Source of the DNA: Pseudomonadota bacterium
GTDB taxonomy: Bacteria > Pseudomonadota > Gammaproteobacteria > Steroidobacterales > Woeseiaceae
Assembly: GCA_022567295.1 (NCBI GenBank)
Contig: JADFHE010000002.1
Location: 119,982 to 156,598, forward strand
Reading direction: 5' to 3'
DNA: 36,617 nucleotides
Every line of letters begins with the position of its first letter. The first letter of the stretch is position 1. This document shows positions 8,349 to 16,242 of the stretch, piece by piece. Both the position numbers and the translations under genes were made by a program. The notes under the pieces were generated by a model. The model saw only the letters and a program-made list of their open reading frames with translations, was not told the DNA's origin and did no database searches.

Positions 8349-9234
8349 TTCACGAAATGCCAATATCGTTGTACACGTTGGCGGCCAACTGAAACCTCGA
8401 GCGGACGCGGCTGTTTCGGTGTTTGACAGCGTCGTGCAGGGCGGCGACGCCGTGTGGGAAGGATTGCGTGTCTACGACGGCCGTATAGCGGAACTGGAAG
8501 GCCACCTCGAGCGGCTGCAGAACTCGGCCAAAACCCTGGCATTTGCCAACGTGCCTTCGTCCGACGAAGTCAGGGCGGCTATTTTTGAAACTCTTGAGGC
8601 CAATGGCATGCGCGACAACGTTCACATTCGTCTTACGTTGACTCGTGGCGAAAAAGTCACGTCAGGAATGAATCCACGCTTCAATCAATCCGGCTGTACA
8701 TTGATAGTGCTTGCCGAGTGGAAGCCACCTGTTTATTCAGATGATGGCATTCGAGTCATCACCGCGTCGACGCGACGCAACACACCAGAGTGTCTGGATT
8801 CAAAAATCCATCACAATAATTTGCTAAATAATATTCTTGCCTCGATCGAAGCCAACGTGGCTGGCGCCGACGCCGCCATTATGCTGGATGTAAACGGTTT
8901 CGTATCCGAAACCAACGACACGAACATATTCCTTGTAAAAGGAGATGCAGTGCTGACCCCTCACGCAGACAGTTGCCTGCCTGGGTTGACGCGTAAAATG
9001 ATCTTGCAAATTTGTTACCGAGAGAAAATTCCGGTGACAGAACGTAATCTTTCGCTGTCGGAGCTCTATACGGCGGACGAGGTATTTACCAGCGGCACAA
9101 TGGGTGAGCTCACTCCGATCCTCGAAGCTGACGGGCGAACGATCAGCGACGGCTCGGTCGGTCCAATGACCAAACGACTGCAAGACCTGCACCGCAATCT
9201 TGCTTATGAGAACGGTTCGCCACTACCATTTTGA
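8335..9234 (+). CDS. Fold-type IV PLP aminotransferase (branched-chain / D-amino-acid aminotransferase-like)
   Basis: PLP enzyme of 299 residues that should move an amino group between an amino acid and a 2-oxo acid. Family features: the GGDAVWEGLRVYDGR block (36-50), the PLP lysine Lys157 in LDSKIHHNN, Glu192 in FVSETNDTN that contacts the PLP ring nitrogen, and TSGTMGELTPI near the C terminus. I choose the TTG at 8335 as start because GGGAGA precedes it at good spacing; an upstream in-frame ATG at 8296 lies well inside the sulfotransferase gene and adds 13 residues that look like shadow coding. The gene overlaps its upstream neighbour, indicating coupling, and its 3' end overlaps the convergent gshA by 31 bp. 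Substrate specificity (BCAA, D-amino acid or aminodeoxychorismate-like) is open. Confidence 0.9.
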   Translation: MKLPDSRNANIVVHVGGQLKPRADAAVSVFDSVVQGGDAVWEGLRVYDGRIAELEGHLERLQNSAKTLAFANVPSSDEVRAAIFETLEANGMRDNVHIRLTLTRGEKVTSGMNPRFNQSGCTLIVLAEWKPPVYSDDGIRVITASTRRNTPECLDSKIHHNNLLNNILASIEANVAGADAAIMLDVNGFVSETNDTNIFLVKGDAVLTPHADSCLPGLTRKMILQICYREKIPVTERNLSLSELYTADEVFTSGTMGELTPILEADGRTISDGSVGPMTKRLQDLHRNLAYENGSPLPF

Positions 9235-10793
9235 GCAAAGTACTGCGCCAGATAAGCATCCAGATCAATTGAATCCGATGCTTCGATTTCGGCCTGCCGG
9301 CGCAGCGATGCCAAAGCTTCCTGTCCAAAGTCCTCAATGGTCGCATCGTTGAGCTGAGTAATTGCGGCGAAATAGTCTCGGTGATTCCTGGCAAATGCCA
9401 TCGCGTAGTCAAAGAATCCCGTGTCGGACTGCTTGAGTTCGGCAAGTATCCGGGCCGACGGCGTGGCATCTGGATTGCCGATGAGTTGCTGCATTAACCG
9501 TACGGCGTCAGCATAACTATCGTTGTCATCGTGCCGGTCTATCTCCGCTGCAACCGCCAAAACGCCTTCAGTTATTTCGTTAGCCCAATCGCATATCGAC
9601 ACTGGCTTGCCGTTTCGAGACAGGAGGAACTCAGGATTACGTCCGTCCTTCGCCGTTTGCGTCTGATTGCGCAGACCCTCCTGAAGCTCCTCGTGACTAA
9701 TCTTCGGACTGTCTTCCAGGAGACAGTAAGCAAGTAGCGCTTCCATAAAACGCATGGTGTTCTGATTAATGCCGCACGGATCAAATATATTGATGTCCAG
9801 CGATCGAATTTCTACGTACTCGATTCCGCCGCGACACAACGCTACGGTAGGCCGTTCCCCCGACTTTGCAACGCGCTTAGGCCGTACGGCGGAGTAATAC
9901 TCATTCTCAATCTGTAGCAGATTGGCGTTCAGTTGCCGGTACCGTCCATCGACCTTTACGCCGATATCCTCATATGACGGCTCGGGAGTTTCGATCGCCT
10001 TGCTCAGGTCCCGTATATACTCGTCGAGGCTATTCAGCGATATATCTATGCGTGACTGATTTTGATTACTGTACCCGAGGTCACTCATACGCAGCGACGT
10101 TCCGAATGGCTCATAATAAGTTTCTTCGTTCAGCGATTGCATCGTCGCAAGGCTGCCGCCCGCAAACGATTTGCATAGTGCTGGCGAAGCACCGAAAAGA
10201 TACAGCACCAACCAGCCCATACGTCGAAAATTTCGGATCAACCCGAGATACTGTTCGGACCGAAATGCATCAGCATCCGAATCGTCACCGACCACTTGCT
10301 GATAGGCGTCCCAGAATGGTAACGGCACAGAATAATTGAAATGTACTCCGGCAATTGTTTGCATCTGGCGACCGTAACGGTGCCCGAGTCCACGGCGGTA
10401 GATCGTCTTCATTCGCCCGACATTTGAGGTGCCGTAGCGCGCCAAAGGAATTTTGTCATCCGCGGGAATTCGGCATGGCATGCTGGCTGGCCACAACATT
10501 TCTTCGCCCAGCTGCGAATAGGTAAACTGGTGAATATCACAAATACAATGCAGCGCCTCCCACGTTGTCTCGAATGCCGGTGTGACGAATTCCAGCAGGG
10601 CCTCGGAAAAGTCGGTTGTGATGTACCGGTTTGTCAGTGCCGACCCCAGTCCGTTCGGATGATCAAGCATCGATAGCCCGCCGTCAGCCGCGATGCGCAG
10701 CGATTCCTTCTCGATTCCTTTCAATCCGCCATAGAGTAAGTCACCGCCAGCGTCGGCGACAGCGTTCAGGCGCTTGTCAAAACCTTGTTTCAA
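9204..10793 (-). CDS. gshA: Glutamate-cysteine ligase (gamma-glutamylcysteine synthetase)
   Basis: Catalyses the ATP-dependent joining of L-glutamate and L-cysteine, the first and rate-limiting step of glutathione synthesis, in the cytoplasm. The 529 residues match the length of the E. coli-type (group 1) enzyme (518). Family landmarks include GIEKESLRI near the N terminus, ITTDFSEALLEFVTP, HFNYSVP, and IEYVEIRSLDINIFDPCGI, which aligns with the E. coli EVRSLDINPF block. The start is TTG at 10793, preceded by AAGGAT at six bases. gshB is not in the window. The 3' end runs 31 bp into the end of the convergent aminotransferase gene. Confidence 0.96.
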   Translation of the reverse strand: MKQGFDKRLNAVADAGGDLLYGGLKGIEKESLRIAADGGLSMLDHPNGLGSALTNRYITTDFSEALLEFVTPAFETTWEALHCICDIHQFTYSQLGEEMLWPASMPCRIPADDKIPLARYGTSNVGRMKTIYRRGLGHRYGRQMQTIAGVHFNYSVPLPFWDAYQQVVGDDSDADAFRSEQYLGLIRNFRRMGWLVLYLFGASPALCKSFAGGSLATMQSLNEETYYEPFGTSLRMSDLGYSNQNQSRIDISLNSLDEYIRDLSKAIETPEPSYEDIGVKVDGRYRQLNANLLQIENEYYSAVRPKRVAKSGERPTVALCRGGIEYVEIRSLDINIFDPCGINQNTMRFMEALLAYCLLEDSPKISHEELQEGLRNQTQTAKDGRNPEFLLSRNGKPVSICDWANEITEGVLAVAAEIDRHDDNDSYADAVRLMQQLIGNPDATPSARILAELKQSDTGFFDYAMAFARNHRDYFAAITQLNDATIEDFGQEALASLRRQAEIEASDSIDLDAYLAQYFAQNGSGEPFS

Positions 10794-10942
10794 TTATTAT
10801 CCTTAGGCTACTGGGATCGGATTCGCATGTTTTACCATAACGATCGCAACCACGCGCAATTACAGTGAAAGTCGCGAAGAAATCGAAATAGGGTAGTATT
10901 CGCTCGATAGTTATTTTTCTCTACTTTTGAGGCCCAGGCTAT

Positions 10943-11338
10943 ATGAACGAGTCCAGACATAGACGAGTGCGTGACCAATCATCGGGCAAAGCAACGCTTA
11001 TTAACGAAGGCTGCAAGATCAGTGGCGAGATAACTGGCAGCGGCGATTTAATCGTCAGTGGCGAAGTCGCGGGCGATTGCGATATCACTGGCACGGTATC
11101 GCTATCTGGAAACGGCTATTGGCAGGGCACTATCCGAGCCGATAATGTCATTATCGCCGGGCAAGTCGAAGGTGATATTGCCGCTAATAGCAAGGTGGAA
11201 ATCACCGATACCGCCAGAATAGTCGGGACTGTTACAGGCGAGGCCATTGCCGTTGCTGAAGGCGCAATCGTTGAGGGTGTAATGAGAACGACGGGTCGCT
11301 CCGATCCGCTTGAATTTGTTGAGAAACGCGATAGCTAA
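10943..11338 (+). CDS. Bactofilin-family polymer-forming cytoskeletal protein
   Basis: Bactofilins self-assemble into filaments through a right-handed beta-helix and scaffold cell-wall or envelope proteins. The 131-residue protein has a short polar N-terminal tail, then a DUF583-type core of repeating hydrophobic strands (GEITGSGDLIVSGEVAGD, then VSLSGNGYW, IIAGQVEGDI, VEITDTARIVGTV) with Gly and Val/Ile spacing typical of the beta-helix, and a short charged C-terminal tail. There is no transmembrane segment. The ATG follows GAGGCCC. It is followed by a GGDEF/EAL gene about 90 bp away, probably with its own promoter. The usual M23 peptidase partner is absent. Confidence 0.9.
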   Translation: MNESRHRRVRDQSSGKATLINEGCKISGEITGSGDLIVSGEVAGDCDITGTVSLSGNGYWQGTIRADNVIIAGQVEGDIAANSKVEITDTARIVGTVTGEAIAVAEGAIVEGVMRTTGRSDPLEFVEKRDS

Positions 11339-11386
11339 CGCATTTTAGTCCGATTCGGATAACTCTTAATGCGTCGACACCGCAGA

Positions 11387-11395
11387 TGCTACACT
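11387..11395 (+). promoter_or_regulatory. Possible extended -10 promoter for the GGDEF/EAL gene
   Basis: TGC followed by TACACT forms an extended -10 element 35 bp before the start codon. No convincing -35 hexamer is present, which is tolerated with an extended -10. Weak evidence. Confidence 0.28.
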
Positions 11396-11429
11396 GAGCA
11401 CTGCCATATAGCCGAATAAAAATCACGAA

Positions 11430-13880
11430 ATGATCGGCAACAGAACTCCTCGCTTGCTCTTGCTTGCGGTGGCGCTTGGCGTCGCTGTCTCCGGCATCAT
11501 GTTGTCCGTTTTTTACGGCCAGTATCGCTGGCTCGCGAATCAAATTGTTAACACCAGTTCAGCCGAATACGATCAGCTTGTAGAAGCGAGCTTTGAGCGC
11601 AGAGCACGCGCTCAGATTCATGACGCTGCGGATAGCATGGTCGAGGCGGCCGCGAGTGGAGCGCCCCCCGGTATTTATCTCGCGCTGAACACAATTCTGG
11701 CCGAGAACAAGACCCTCACTGGAATTCGGTACGTCAACAGTTCGGGGCGAGTTTATGAATCGGGCAGTTATCCACATTTCGACGCAATGACCGGAACAAA
11801 CTGGCTTGCGGAAAGACTGTTGATCAGTTATCCGATCAATGTGGGTGACGCGGAAGTCGCTGTCCTGTCGGGCGCGTTCGATCTGGCGGATCTGCACACC
11901 GAGTCGGCAAGGTTTGCAGCGGAACTCAGGAATAAACAGCGGGAAAGCCGCCGCGTAAGTTATTTATGGGCCGGTGCCGGAACCCTGGCGGCGTTCTTGC
12001 TCTGCGGCGGAGTCGTATGGCTTGTTGTTCGTAGCCAGACCAAACGAATTCGGCAACTCAAAGTGCAGGTGGAAAAGTTTCGCGATGCCGATTTCGGTGA
12101 GCCTCTGATTGAATCCCACCATGACGAACTTGGCGACCTGGCTGCTGTATTCAATGACATGCGCCAGCGGTTGCGCAAGACCACTCATTCCCGCGATTAC
12201 GTCGATAGCCTTCTCTCAGGCATGAATGAAGCCATTATCGTTACTGGCGACGACGGTCGTATCACTCGAATCAACAAGGCGACAACGCATCTTCTTGGTT
12301 ATGCGGATGATGAATTGATTGGTAGCAACATCGATTATATCGTCGATACCGACAAAGGCCCTTCGCTAGCAGAAGACACGCCGTCAGGACTGCCCAAGGA
12401 GGCAATCTTCGAAAGCAAATTCGGCAAATCCATTCCCGTTTCCTACACTTGCTCCATCGTTGAGGATGTAGGAGGAGCGCCCACCCGACGCATATACGCC
12501 GTACAAAATATTACCGAACGGCGGCGTGCCGAGAAGCGCATCCGCTACCTGGCACGGATTGATCCGCTCACGAAAATTCCCAACCGCATGCAGTTCCAGC
12601 ACCTGTTGCAACACCGCATCGCCCGAGCCAGACGCGCCGGAAAGTCATTGTGTCTGTTCTACCTGGATGTCGATCACTTTAAGGAAATTAATGACACATT
12701 CGGTCATTTGGCGGGTGACACTACCTTGGAAACAGTCGCCAAACGTCTGCTGGCAGCGCTACCCAGGGAGTCGATAATTGGTCGACTGGCCGGCGATGAG
12801 TTTGCCGTCATCATTGATGAGTTGAGTCCAGACGAGAAGGGCATTGTCCGAACCAGCGAACTGGCGCAAGAGCTCCTGAATCGCATCGCCGATCCGTTTC
12901 TTGTGCAGGGCCACGAGGTCTTCATGACCACCAGCATGGGCGTTGCCTATTACCCCAAGGACGCACCGAACGTAATTGATCTGATTCGTAATGCCGACGC
13001 CGCGCTGTATCACGCAAAGAAGTCGGGCGGCGGCGTGTTTTCTTTTTACGCACCGAAGATGAACGAAGCGTCTGTCGAGCGGCTCAAGACGAAAAGCAAG
13101 CTGAAGCGAGCCTTCGAAAGAGACGAGCTACTGGTCCATTATCAGCCGAAATACAATCTCGAGACTGGAGAAGTCTTCGGCGCCGAAGCGCTGGTCCGCT
13201 GGGAGCTGCCGGAGCGCGGGTTGATATTACCAGCGGACTTCATTCCGATTGCCGAGGAGACAAATCTCATTATCGAGATCGGCGAATGGGTGCTGGATAA
13301 GGTTTGCGAAGATTTTCGTTTGTGGCAGCTGTCCGTGCCGTCACCTGGTCGCGTATCAGTGAATCTGTCACTCAAGCAGTTGCGGCAAATGAACTTCATA
13401 AGCCGCATCAGCTCAATTCTTCGCAGCCATGAGGTTTCGCCTACTTCCCTTGAGCTCGAAATCACCGAGACAACCTTGATGGAGAACCCGGAACGAACAA
13501 TTAAGATGCTGGATCAGTTATACGCCCTCGGGCTGCATCTCGCGATCGATGACTTTGGTACCGGTTATTCTTCGTTAAGTGCGCTACAGCAATTTCCAAT
13601 TAGCACTCTGAAGATCGATAAGTCGTTCGTACGTGATGTGGTTAACAATCCGGATGACGCGGTCATTGTCGATACCATCATCCAGATGGGCCGGAACATG
13701 AACATGGACGTCGTTGCCGAAGGAGTCGAGGATGAGGCACAGTTGAATTTCCTGCAAAAACTTGGATGCACATATGTGCAGGGACTGTTGTTCGGAGATC
13801 CGATGAGCTCAGATAACTATCTTGAACTATTGCTGGCGCAGGCCGATGGTACCGACACATACCGCGCGCTGTTCGCCTGA
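11430..13880 (+). CDS. Membrane PAS-GGDEF-EAL cyclic-di-GMP signalling protein
   Basis: Inner-membrane sensor of 816 residues that makes and/or breaks cyclic-di-GMP. Order: transmembrane segment (about 7-28), periplasmic sensor (about 29-174), second transmembrane segment (about 177-198), HAMP-like linker, PAS domain (about 260-370, with NEAIIVTGDDGRI), GGDEF domain and EAL domain. The GGDEF signature is AGDEF (454-458), and the upstream allosteric I-site position reads RESI instead of RxxD, so product inhibition is probably lost and cyclase activity is uncertain. The EAL domain looks intact: EAL at 586-588, NLSLKQL, ELEITETTL, DDFGTGYSS, LKIDKSFV and VAEGVED. The likely net role is a phosphodiesterase with a regulatory or weakly active cyclase domain. 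Confidence 0.94.
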   Translation: MIGNRTPRLLLLAVALGVAVSGIMLSVFYGQYRWLANQIVNTSSAEYDQLVEASFERRARAQIHDAADSMVEAAASGAPPGIYLALNTILAENKTLTGIRYVNSSGRVYESGSYPHFDAMTGTNWLAERLLISYPINVGDAEVAVLSGAFDLADLHTESARFAAELRNKQRESRRVSYLWAGAGTLAAFLLCGGVVWLVVRSQTKRIRQLKVQVEKFRDADFGEPLIESHHDELGDLAAVFNDMRQRLRKTTHSRDYVDSLLSGMNEAIIVTGDDGRITRINKATTHLLGYADDELIGSNIDYIVDTDKGPSLAEDTPSGLPKEAIFESKFGKSIPVSYTCSIVEDVGGAPTRRIYAVQNITERRRAEKRIRYLARIDPLTKIPNRMQFQHLLQHRIARARRAGKSLCLFYLDVDHFKEINDTFGHLAGDTTLETVAKRLLAALPRESIIGRLAGDEFAVIIDELSPDEKGIVRTSELAQELLNRIADPFLVQGHEVFMTTSMGVAYYPKDAPNVIDLIRNADAALYHAKKSGGGVFSFYAPKMNEASVERLKTKSKLKRAFERDELLVHYQPKYNLETGEVFGAEALVRWELPERGLILPADFIPIAEETNLIIEIGEWVLDKVCEDFRLWQLSVPSPGRVSVNLSLKQLRQMNFISRISSILRSHEVSPTSLELEITETTLMENPERTIKMLDQLYALGLHLAIDDFGTGYSSLSALQQFPISTLKIDKSFVRDVVNNPDDAVIVDTIIQMGRNMNMDVVAEGVEDEAQLNFLQKLGCTYVQGLLFGDPMSSDNYLELLLAQADGTDTYRALFA

Positions 13881-13968
13881 CTTCACTCAGCCGCCGCAAC
13901 GTGATTAAATTGTCCTAACACCATCACCACCTGCGGCAGTACTGCAGGATTAAGCTAAAGTTGAATCA

Positions 13969-14334
13969 ATGAACAAGATGATAAAAGTGGCTTTCCATAT
14001 CGCGCTCGTGTTTCCAGCGTCTATTGTACTGGCATGTGATTATCCAGCACTGCCGAGAAACCTTCCAGACGGCGCTACGGCGAGCAAAGACGAAATGTTG
14101 GCTGGCGTGAAGGTAATTTCCGTCTACCAGGAAACCATGGCGGAGTATCTGACCTGTATCGAAGCCGATGAAATTGTTGCTGCACAGGCATTGGCTCGCG
14201 ATGACGAAGAAGGTAAACGGCAGCGGAAAATCATGTTCGACAAGAAATACGACGCTGCCGTCGACGAACAAACCAAAACGGTCGAGCAATTCAATGCTGA
14301 AATTCGGGCCTATAAATCGCGCTCGAATGAATAG
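13969..14334 (+). CDS. Small exported protein of unknown function
   Basis: Unrecognised protein of 121 residues with a clear signal peptide (positively charged start, hydrophobic core 6-21) ending VLAC. Cleavage before Cys23 could give a lipoprotein, although Leu at -2 is not the usual lipobox residue; alternatively Cys23 could pair with the later Cys in LTCIEAD. The mature part is highly charged and helical, with a Lys/Glu-rich segment likely to form a coiled coil. It ends just before a bidirectional terminator shared with the convergent psp operon. No function is proposed. Confidence 0.72.
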   Translation: MNKMIKVAFHIALVFPASIVLACDYPALPRNLPDGATASKDEMLAGVKVISVYQETMAEYLTCIEADEIVAAQALARDDEEGKRQRKIMFDKKYDAAVDEQTKTVEQFNAEIRAYKSRSNE

Positions 14335-14352
14335 ATCAGAATTCTGAATTGC

Positions 14353-14385
14353 AAAAAAGCCCGTTTATCAACGGGCATTGTTTTT
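14353..14385. terminator. Bidirectional rho-independent terminator
   Basis: A perfect 7-bp stem GCCCGTT / AACGGGC (14359-14365 and 14370-14376) encloses a TATC loop. On the minus strand it is followed directly by six T residues (14358-14353), so it ends the psp operon. On the plus strand a T5 run (14381-14385) begins four bases after the stem, so it may also end the small exported-protein gene. Confidence 0.85.
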
Positions 14386-14390
14386 CGAGC

Positions 14391-14612
14391 CTACTTGAGA
14401 TTTTCGATTTCCCGACTTAGATCGGGCTTATTCTCGGTAACGATTCGCTCCAGAACTCGAATGCGTTCCTCGAGCACTGCGATTTTTGCGAGTGACTCTT
14501 CAATCTCCGGGTTATGTTCTTCTTTTTCGCGTTTCAATTTTAGATGCTTTTGAAAGGTGTCCGCTGCAAATACTATTGCCACAATACATACGACATAAAA
14601 CATAGTGTTCAT
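14391..14612 (-). CDS. PspB-like small membrane protein, last gene of the psp operon
   Basis: Protein of 73 residues with an N-terminal transmembrane segment (about 4-20) and a charged, coiled-coil-prone cytoplasmic tail (LAKIAVLEERIRVLERIV). This is the architecture of PspB, which in E. coli works with PspC in the inner membrane to release PspF from PspA under envelope stress. Sequence identity with E. coli PspB cannot be judged by eye, so the name rests on size, topology and operon position. The first ATG (14612) has AAAGGG at good spacing. It comes last in this operon, whereas in E. coli pspB follows pspA. Confidence 0.75.
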   Translation of the reverse strand: MNTMFYVVCIVAIVFAADTFQKHLKLKREKEEHNPEIEESLAKIAVLEERIRVLERIVTENKPDLSREIENLK

Positions 14613-14640
14613 TGACGCATCCCTTTGCTAACGCATTTAA

Positions 14641-15054
14641 TCAAAGCCTGCTCAATTCCTGCTCGAGCTGAAACCGCCTCGACGTAACATGCTTTTCCAA
14701 CCGCACCAGACGTTCATCCAGTATCTGGCAACGGCGGTTTATTTCCACAGAAACCGATGGTATCGGCACCTCTGCACGCTCCCTCTTACGGCGCCGTTTG
14801 CTCCTCCGGGCAAGCCGCCGTTCGCCAGCAATGTCGTTGTCCCTGCTTGACGCCGCCGGTATCAGGAACACAGCCGCAAAATAGACAATTATGGCGATCG
14901 GCATCGCCATCAAAAAAGCGATAAATGCCAGGAACCGGGTAACCTTCAGGTTGAATCCGAGATAGCCCGCAAGGCCCGCGCAGACGCCACCCAACAGCGC
15001 GCGATCCGCGTCTCTATAGAACCGTCTGTCCAACCCGGCACTCTTTGTATTCAT
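14641..15054 (-). CDS. PspC-domain protein with C-terminal basic and coiled-coil extension
   Basis: Protein of 137 residues. The PspC domain covers about 10-70: FYRDADRALLGGVCAGLAGYLGF, then a transmembrane stretch ending FLIPA. It is followed by a very basic patch (RRLARRSKRRRKRER) and a helical C-terminal segment likely to form a coiled coil. The ATG at 15054 overlaps the upstream pspC-like stop codon (ATGA), giving tight coupling. A longer in-frame reading to 15180 would run deep into the upstream gene and is rejected. Likely role: membrane sensing or relay in the phage-shock response, with the tail contacting PspA or PspB. E. coli PspC is 119 residues and present once; here there are two consecutive versions. 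Confidence 0.88.
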   Translation of the reverse strand: MNTKSAGLDRRFYRDADRALLGGVCAGLAGYLGFNLKVTRFLAFIAFLMAMPIAIIVYFAAVFLIPAASSRDNDIAGERRLARRSKRRRKRERAEVPIPSVSVEINRRCQILDERLVRLEKHVTSRRFQLEQELSRL

Positions 15055-15344
15055 GAGTGTCCCCTGAAGTCGCGCTTGTAGCGATCCCAAAACTCGTTCT
15101 CGGTATAACGCCCCGAGTAGACTAATGGCTTGTCTTTGATTAGCAATGTGGCACCCAGATACAGTGCGGCGGTCAGCCAAAAGAATAGCAGTAGCAAAAT
15201 TATCGCGATGATCCTGACGGTCCCCACTCGGAAATTAAAGCGCTCTGCCAATCCTGCGCAGACGCCAAATACCCAGCCGTTATCTCGATCACGATAGAAT
15301 CCACGCAAAGGCCCATAGTCAATATTCCAGGCATTTTGACTCAT
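15051..15344 (-). CDS. pspC: PspC-domain protein (first of two)
   Basis: Protein of 97 residues dominated by a PspC domain: GFYRDRDNGWVFGVCAGLAERF followed by a long transmembrane stretch and ATLLIKDKP. In E. coli PspC is a bitopic inner-membrane protein that senses envelope stress and draws PspA to the membrane. I use the ATG at 15344 because GGAGGAAG lies just upstream; the in-frame ATG at 15359 would put this ribosome site inside the coding region. It starts 22 bp after the pspA stop and overlaps the next pspC-like gene by four bases. Confidence 0.88.
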   Translation of the reverse strand: MSQNAWNIDYGPLRGFYRDRDNGWVFGVCAGLAERFNFRVGTVRIIAIILLLLFFWLTAALYLGATLLIKDKPLVYSGRYTENEFWDRYKRDFRGHS

Positions 15345-15366
15345 TGTGTCTTCCTCCACGTGTCAT

Positions 15367-16053
15367 TTACTTCGCCTCCGCTGTGGCCGTCTTATCTGCC
15401 GCTAGTCGCTGCTTAAGTGCATCAAGTTCCTCTTTGACTGACTCTTCTGCCTCAAGGCCCGCGAACTCATGATTCAAATCCTTCGGCAATCCGAGATCAT
15501 AGGCCTCCACGCGGCCTTCGACATCGTCGATGCGCCGCATGTATTGCTCGAACCGCACCAGGGCATCATCAATTTTGTAATCGTAAATTTTTCTGCGTGC
15601 CGCCAACCGACTACTTGCTGTCTTGTGTCTGGCCAGCAATGCCTTCTGCCGGGTCTTGGCATCCGCCAGCTTGCTCTCCAGGCGGGCGATATCCTCGTTC
15701 AGTTTCGCCAAACCTTCGTCGACCGCGAGATAATCCTGTTTCAAGACGTCTACCGTAGCGGATACGCGTGACTTCTCGATCAGCGCCGCCTTGGCCAGGT
15801 CTTCGCGGCCTTTGCGTAATGCCAGCTCCGCTTTCCCACCCCAGTCGCTCAGATCACGGTCCAGTGCTTCGATCTTGCGATTCAGGTCCTTCTTGTCAGC
15901 GATCGAGCGGGCGGCTGCGGACCGCACCTCGACCAGTGTGTCTTCCATTTCCTGAATCATTAACCGCACGATCTTCTCGGGGTCTTCTGCCTTATCCAAT
16001 ATCGCGTTGATATTGGAGTTCACGATGTCACCGAATCTCGTGAATATGCCCAT
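15367..16053 (-). CDS. pspA: Phage shock protein A (PspA/IM30 family)
   Basis: Peripheral membrane protein of 228 residues, close to the 222 of E. coli PspA. It binds and inhibits PspF when unstressed, and assembles on damaged inner membrane to preserve the proton gradient (family knowledge). The sequence opens MGIFTRFGDIVNSNINAILDK, typical of the amphipathic N-terminal helix of PspA, with LIQEMEDTLVEVRS-like helix 1 and long alpha-helical coiled coils after it. The ATG at 16053 follows AGAGGAT; the longer in-frame reading to 16164 would cross the sigma-54 promoter and is rejected. It is the first gene of the operon pspA - pspC - pspC-like - pspB-like and diverges from pspF. Confidence 0.95.
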   Translation of the reverse strand: MGIFTRFGDIVNSNINAILDKAEDPEKIVRLMIQEMEDTLVEVRSAAARSIADKKDLNRKIEALDRDLSDWGGKAELALRKGREDLAKAALIEKSRVSATVDVLKQDYLAVDEGLAKLNEDIARLESKLADAKTRQKALLARHKTASSRLAARRKIYDYKIDDALVRFEQYMRRIDDVEGRVEAYDLGLPKDLNHEFAGLEAEESVKEELDALKQRLAADKTATAEAK

Positions 16054-16093
16054 GGAAATATCCTCTTTTGTGATTGATACCTGTCTACATAAC

Positions 16094-16110
16094 TGCAGCA
16101 ATCGTGCCAA
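16094..16110 (-). promoter_or_regulatory. Sigma-54 (-24/-12) promoter of the psp operon
   Basis: Read on the minus strand the 17 bases are TTGGCACGATTGCTGCA. They match the sigma-54 consensus YTGGCACGRNNNTTGCW at every fixed position except one (CTGC for TTGC), with correct GG-GC spacing. Transcription would start about 12 bp downstream, leaving a leader of roughly 30 nt with the AGAGGAT ribosome site before pspA. A divergent PspF gene makes the assignment strong. Confidence 0.88.
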
Positions 16111-16166
16111 CTCCGATCCACAACAGTAAGTTGTTGTTTTTACAGGTTTTAGCGGCCACTTCAACG

Positions 16167-16177
16167 AAGGATTTGAT
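16167..16177 (-). promoter_or_regulatory. Possible IHF site between psp promoter and upstream activator region
   Basis: Minus-strand ATCAAATCCTT matches the ATCAA-N4-TT core of the IHF consensus; the flanking W and R positions do not match. It lies about 60-70 bp upstream of the sigma-54 promoter and before the upstream repeats, where IHF bends DNA in the E. coli psp promoter. Confidence 0.45.
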
Positions 16178-16184
16178 GATGACG

Positions 16185-16236
16185 AATTAGCCGTTTCTGC
16201 TACTAATTAGCTTTTCTAGCTATATTTTGGCTAAAT
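16185..16236. promoter_or_regulatory. Candidate PspF upstream activating region and pspF promoter region
   Basis: A 52-bp AT-rich segment holds three related octamers: AATTAGCC (16185-16192), AATTAGCT (16205-16212) and GGCTAAAT (16229-16236, inverted relative to the first), plus the palindrome-like CTAGCTA (16216-16222). It ends seven bases before the pspF start and lies 75-140 bp upstream of the psp sigma-54 promoter, where enhancer-binding PspF hexamers and autoregulation of pspF would be expected. The site sequence of PspF in this organism is unknown. Confidence 0.4.
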
Positions 16237-16242
16237 ACGCCA

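Noticed and set aside
9974..10339. 121-residue frame opposite gshA
   Set aside because: Antisense to a conserved enzyme gene; no motif, no ribosome site and no neighbour to support it.
13930..13960. Palindrome GCAGTACTGC before the small exported protein gene
   Set aside because: Only 10 bp with no spacing or context pointing to a regulator or terminator.
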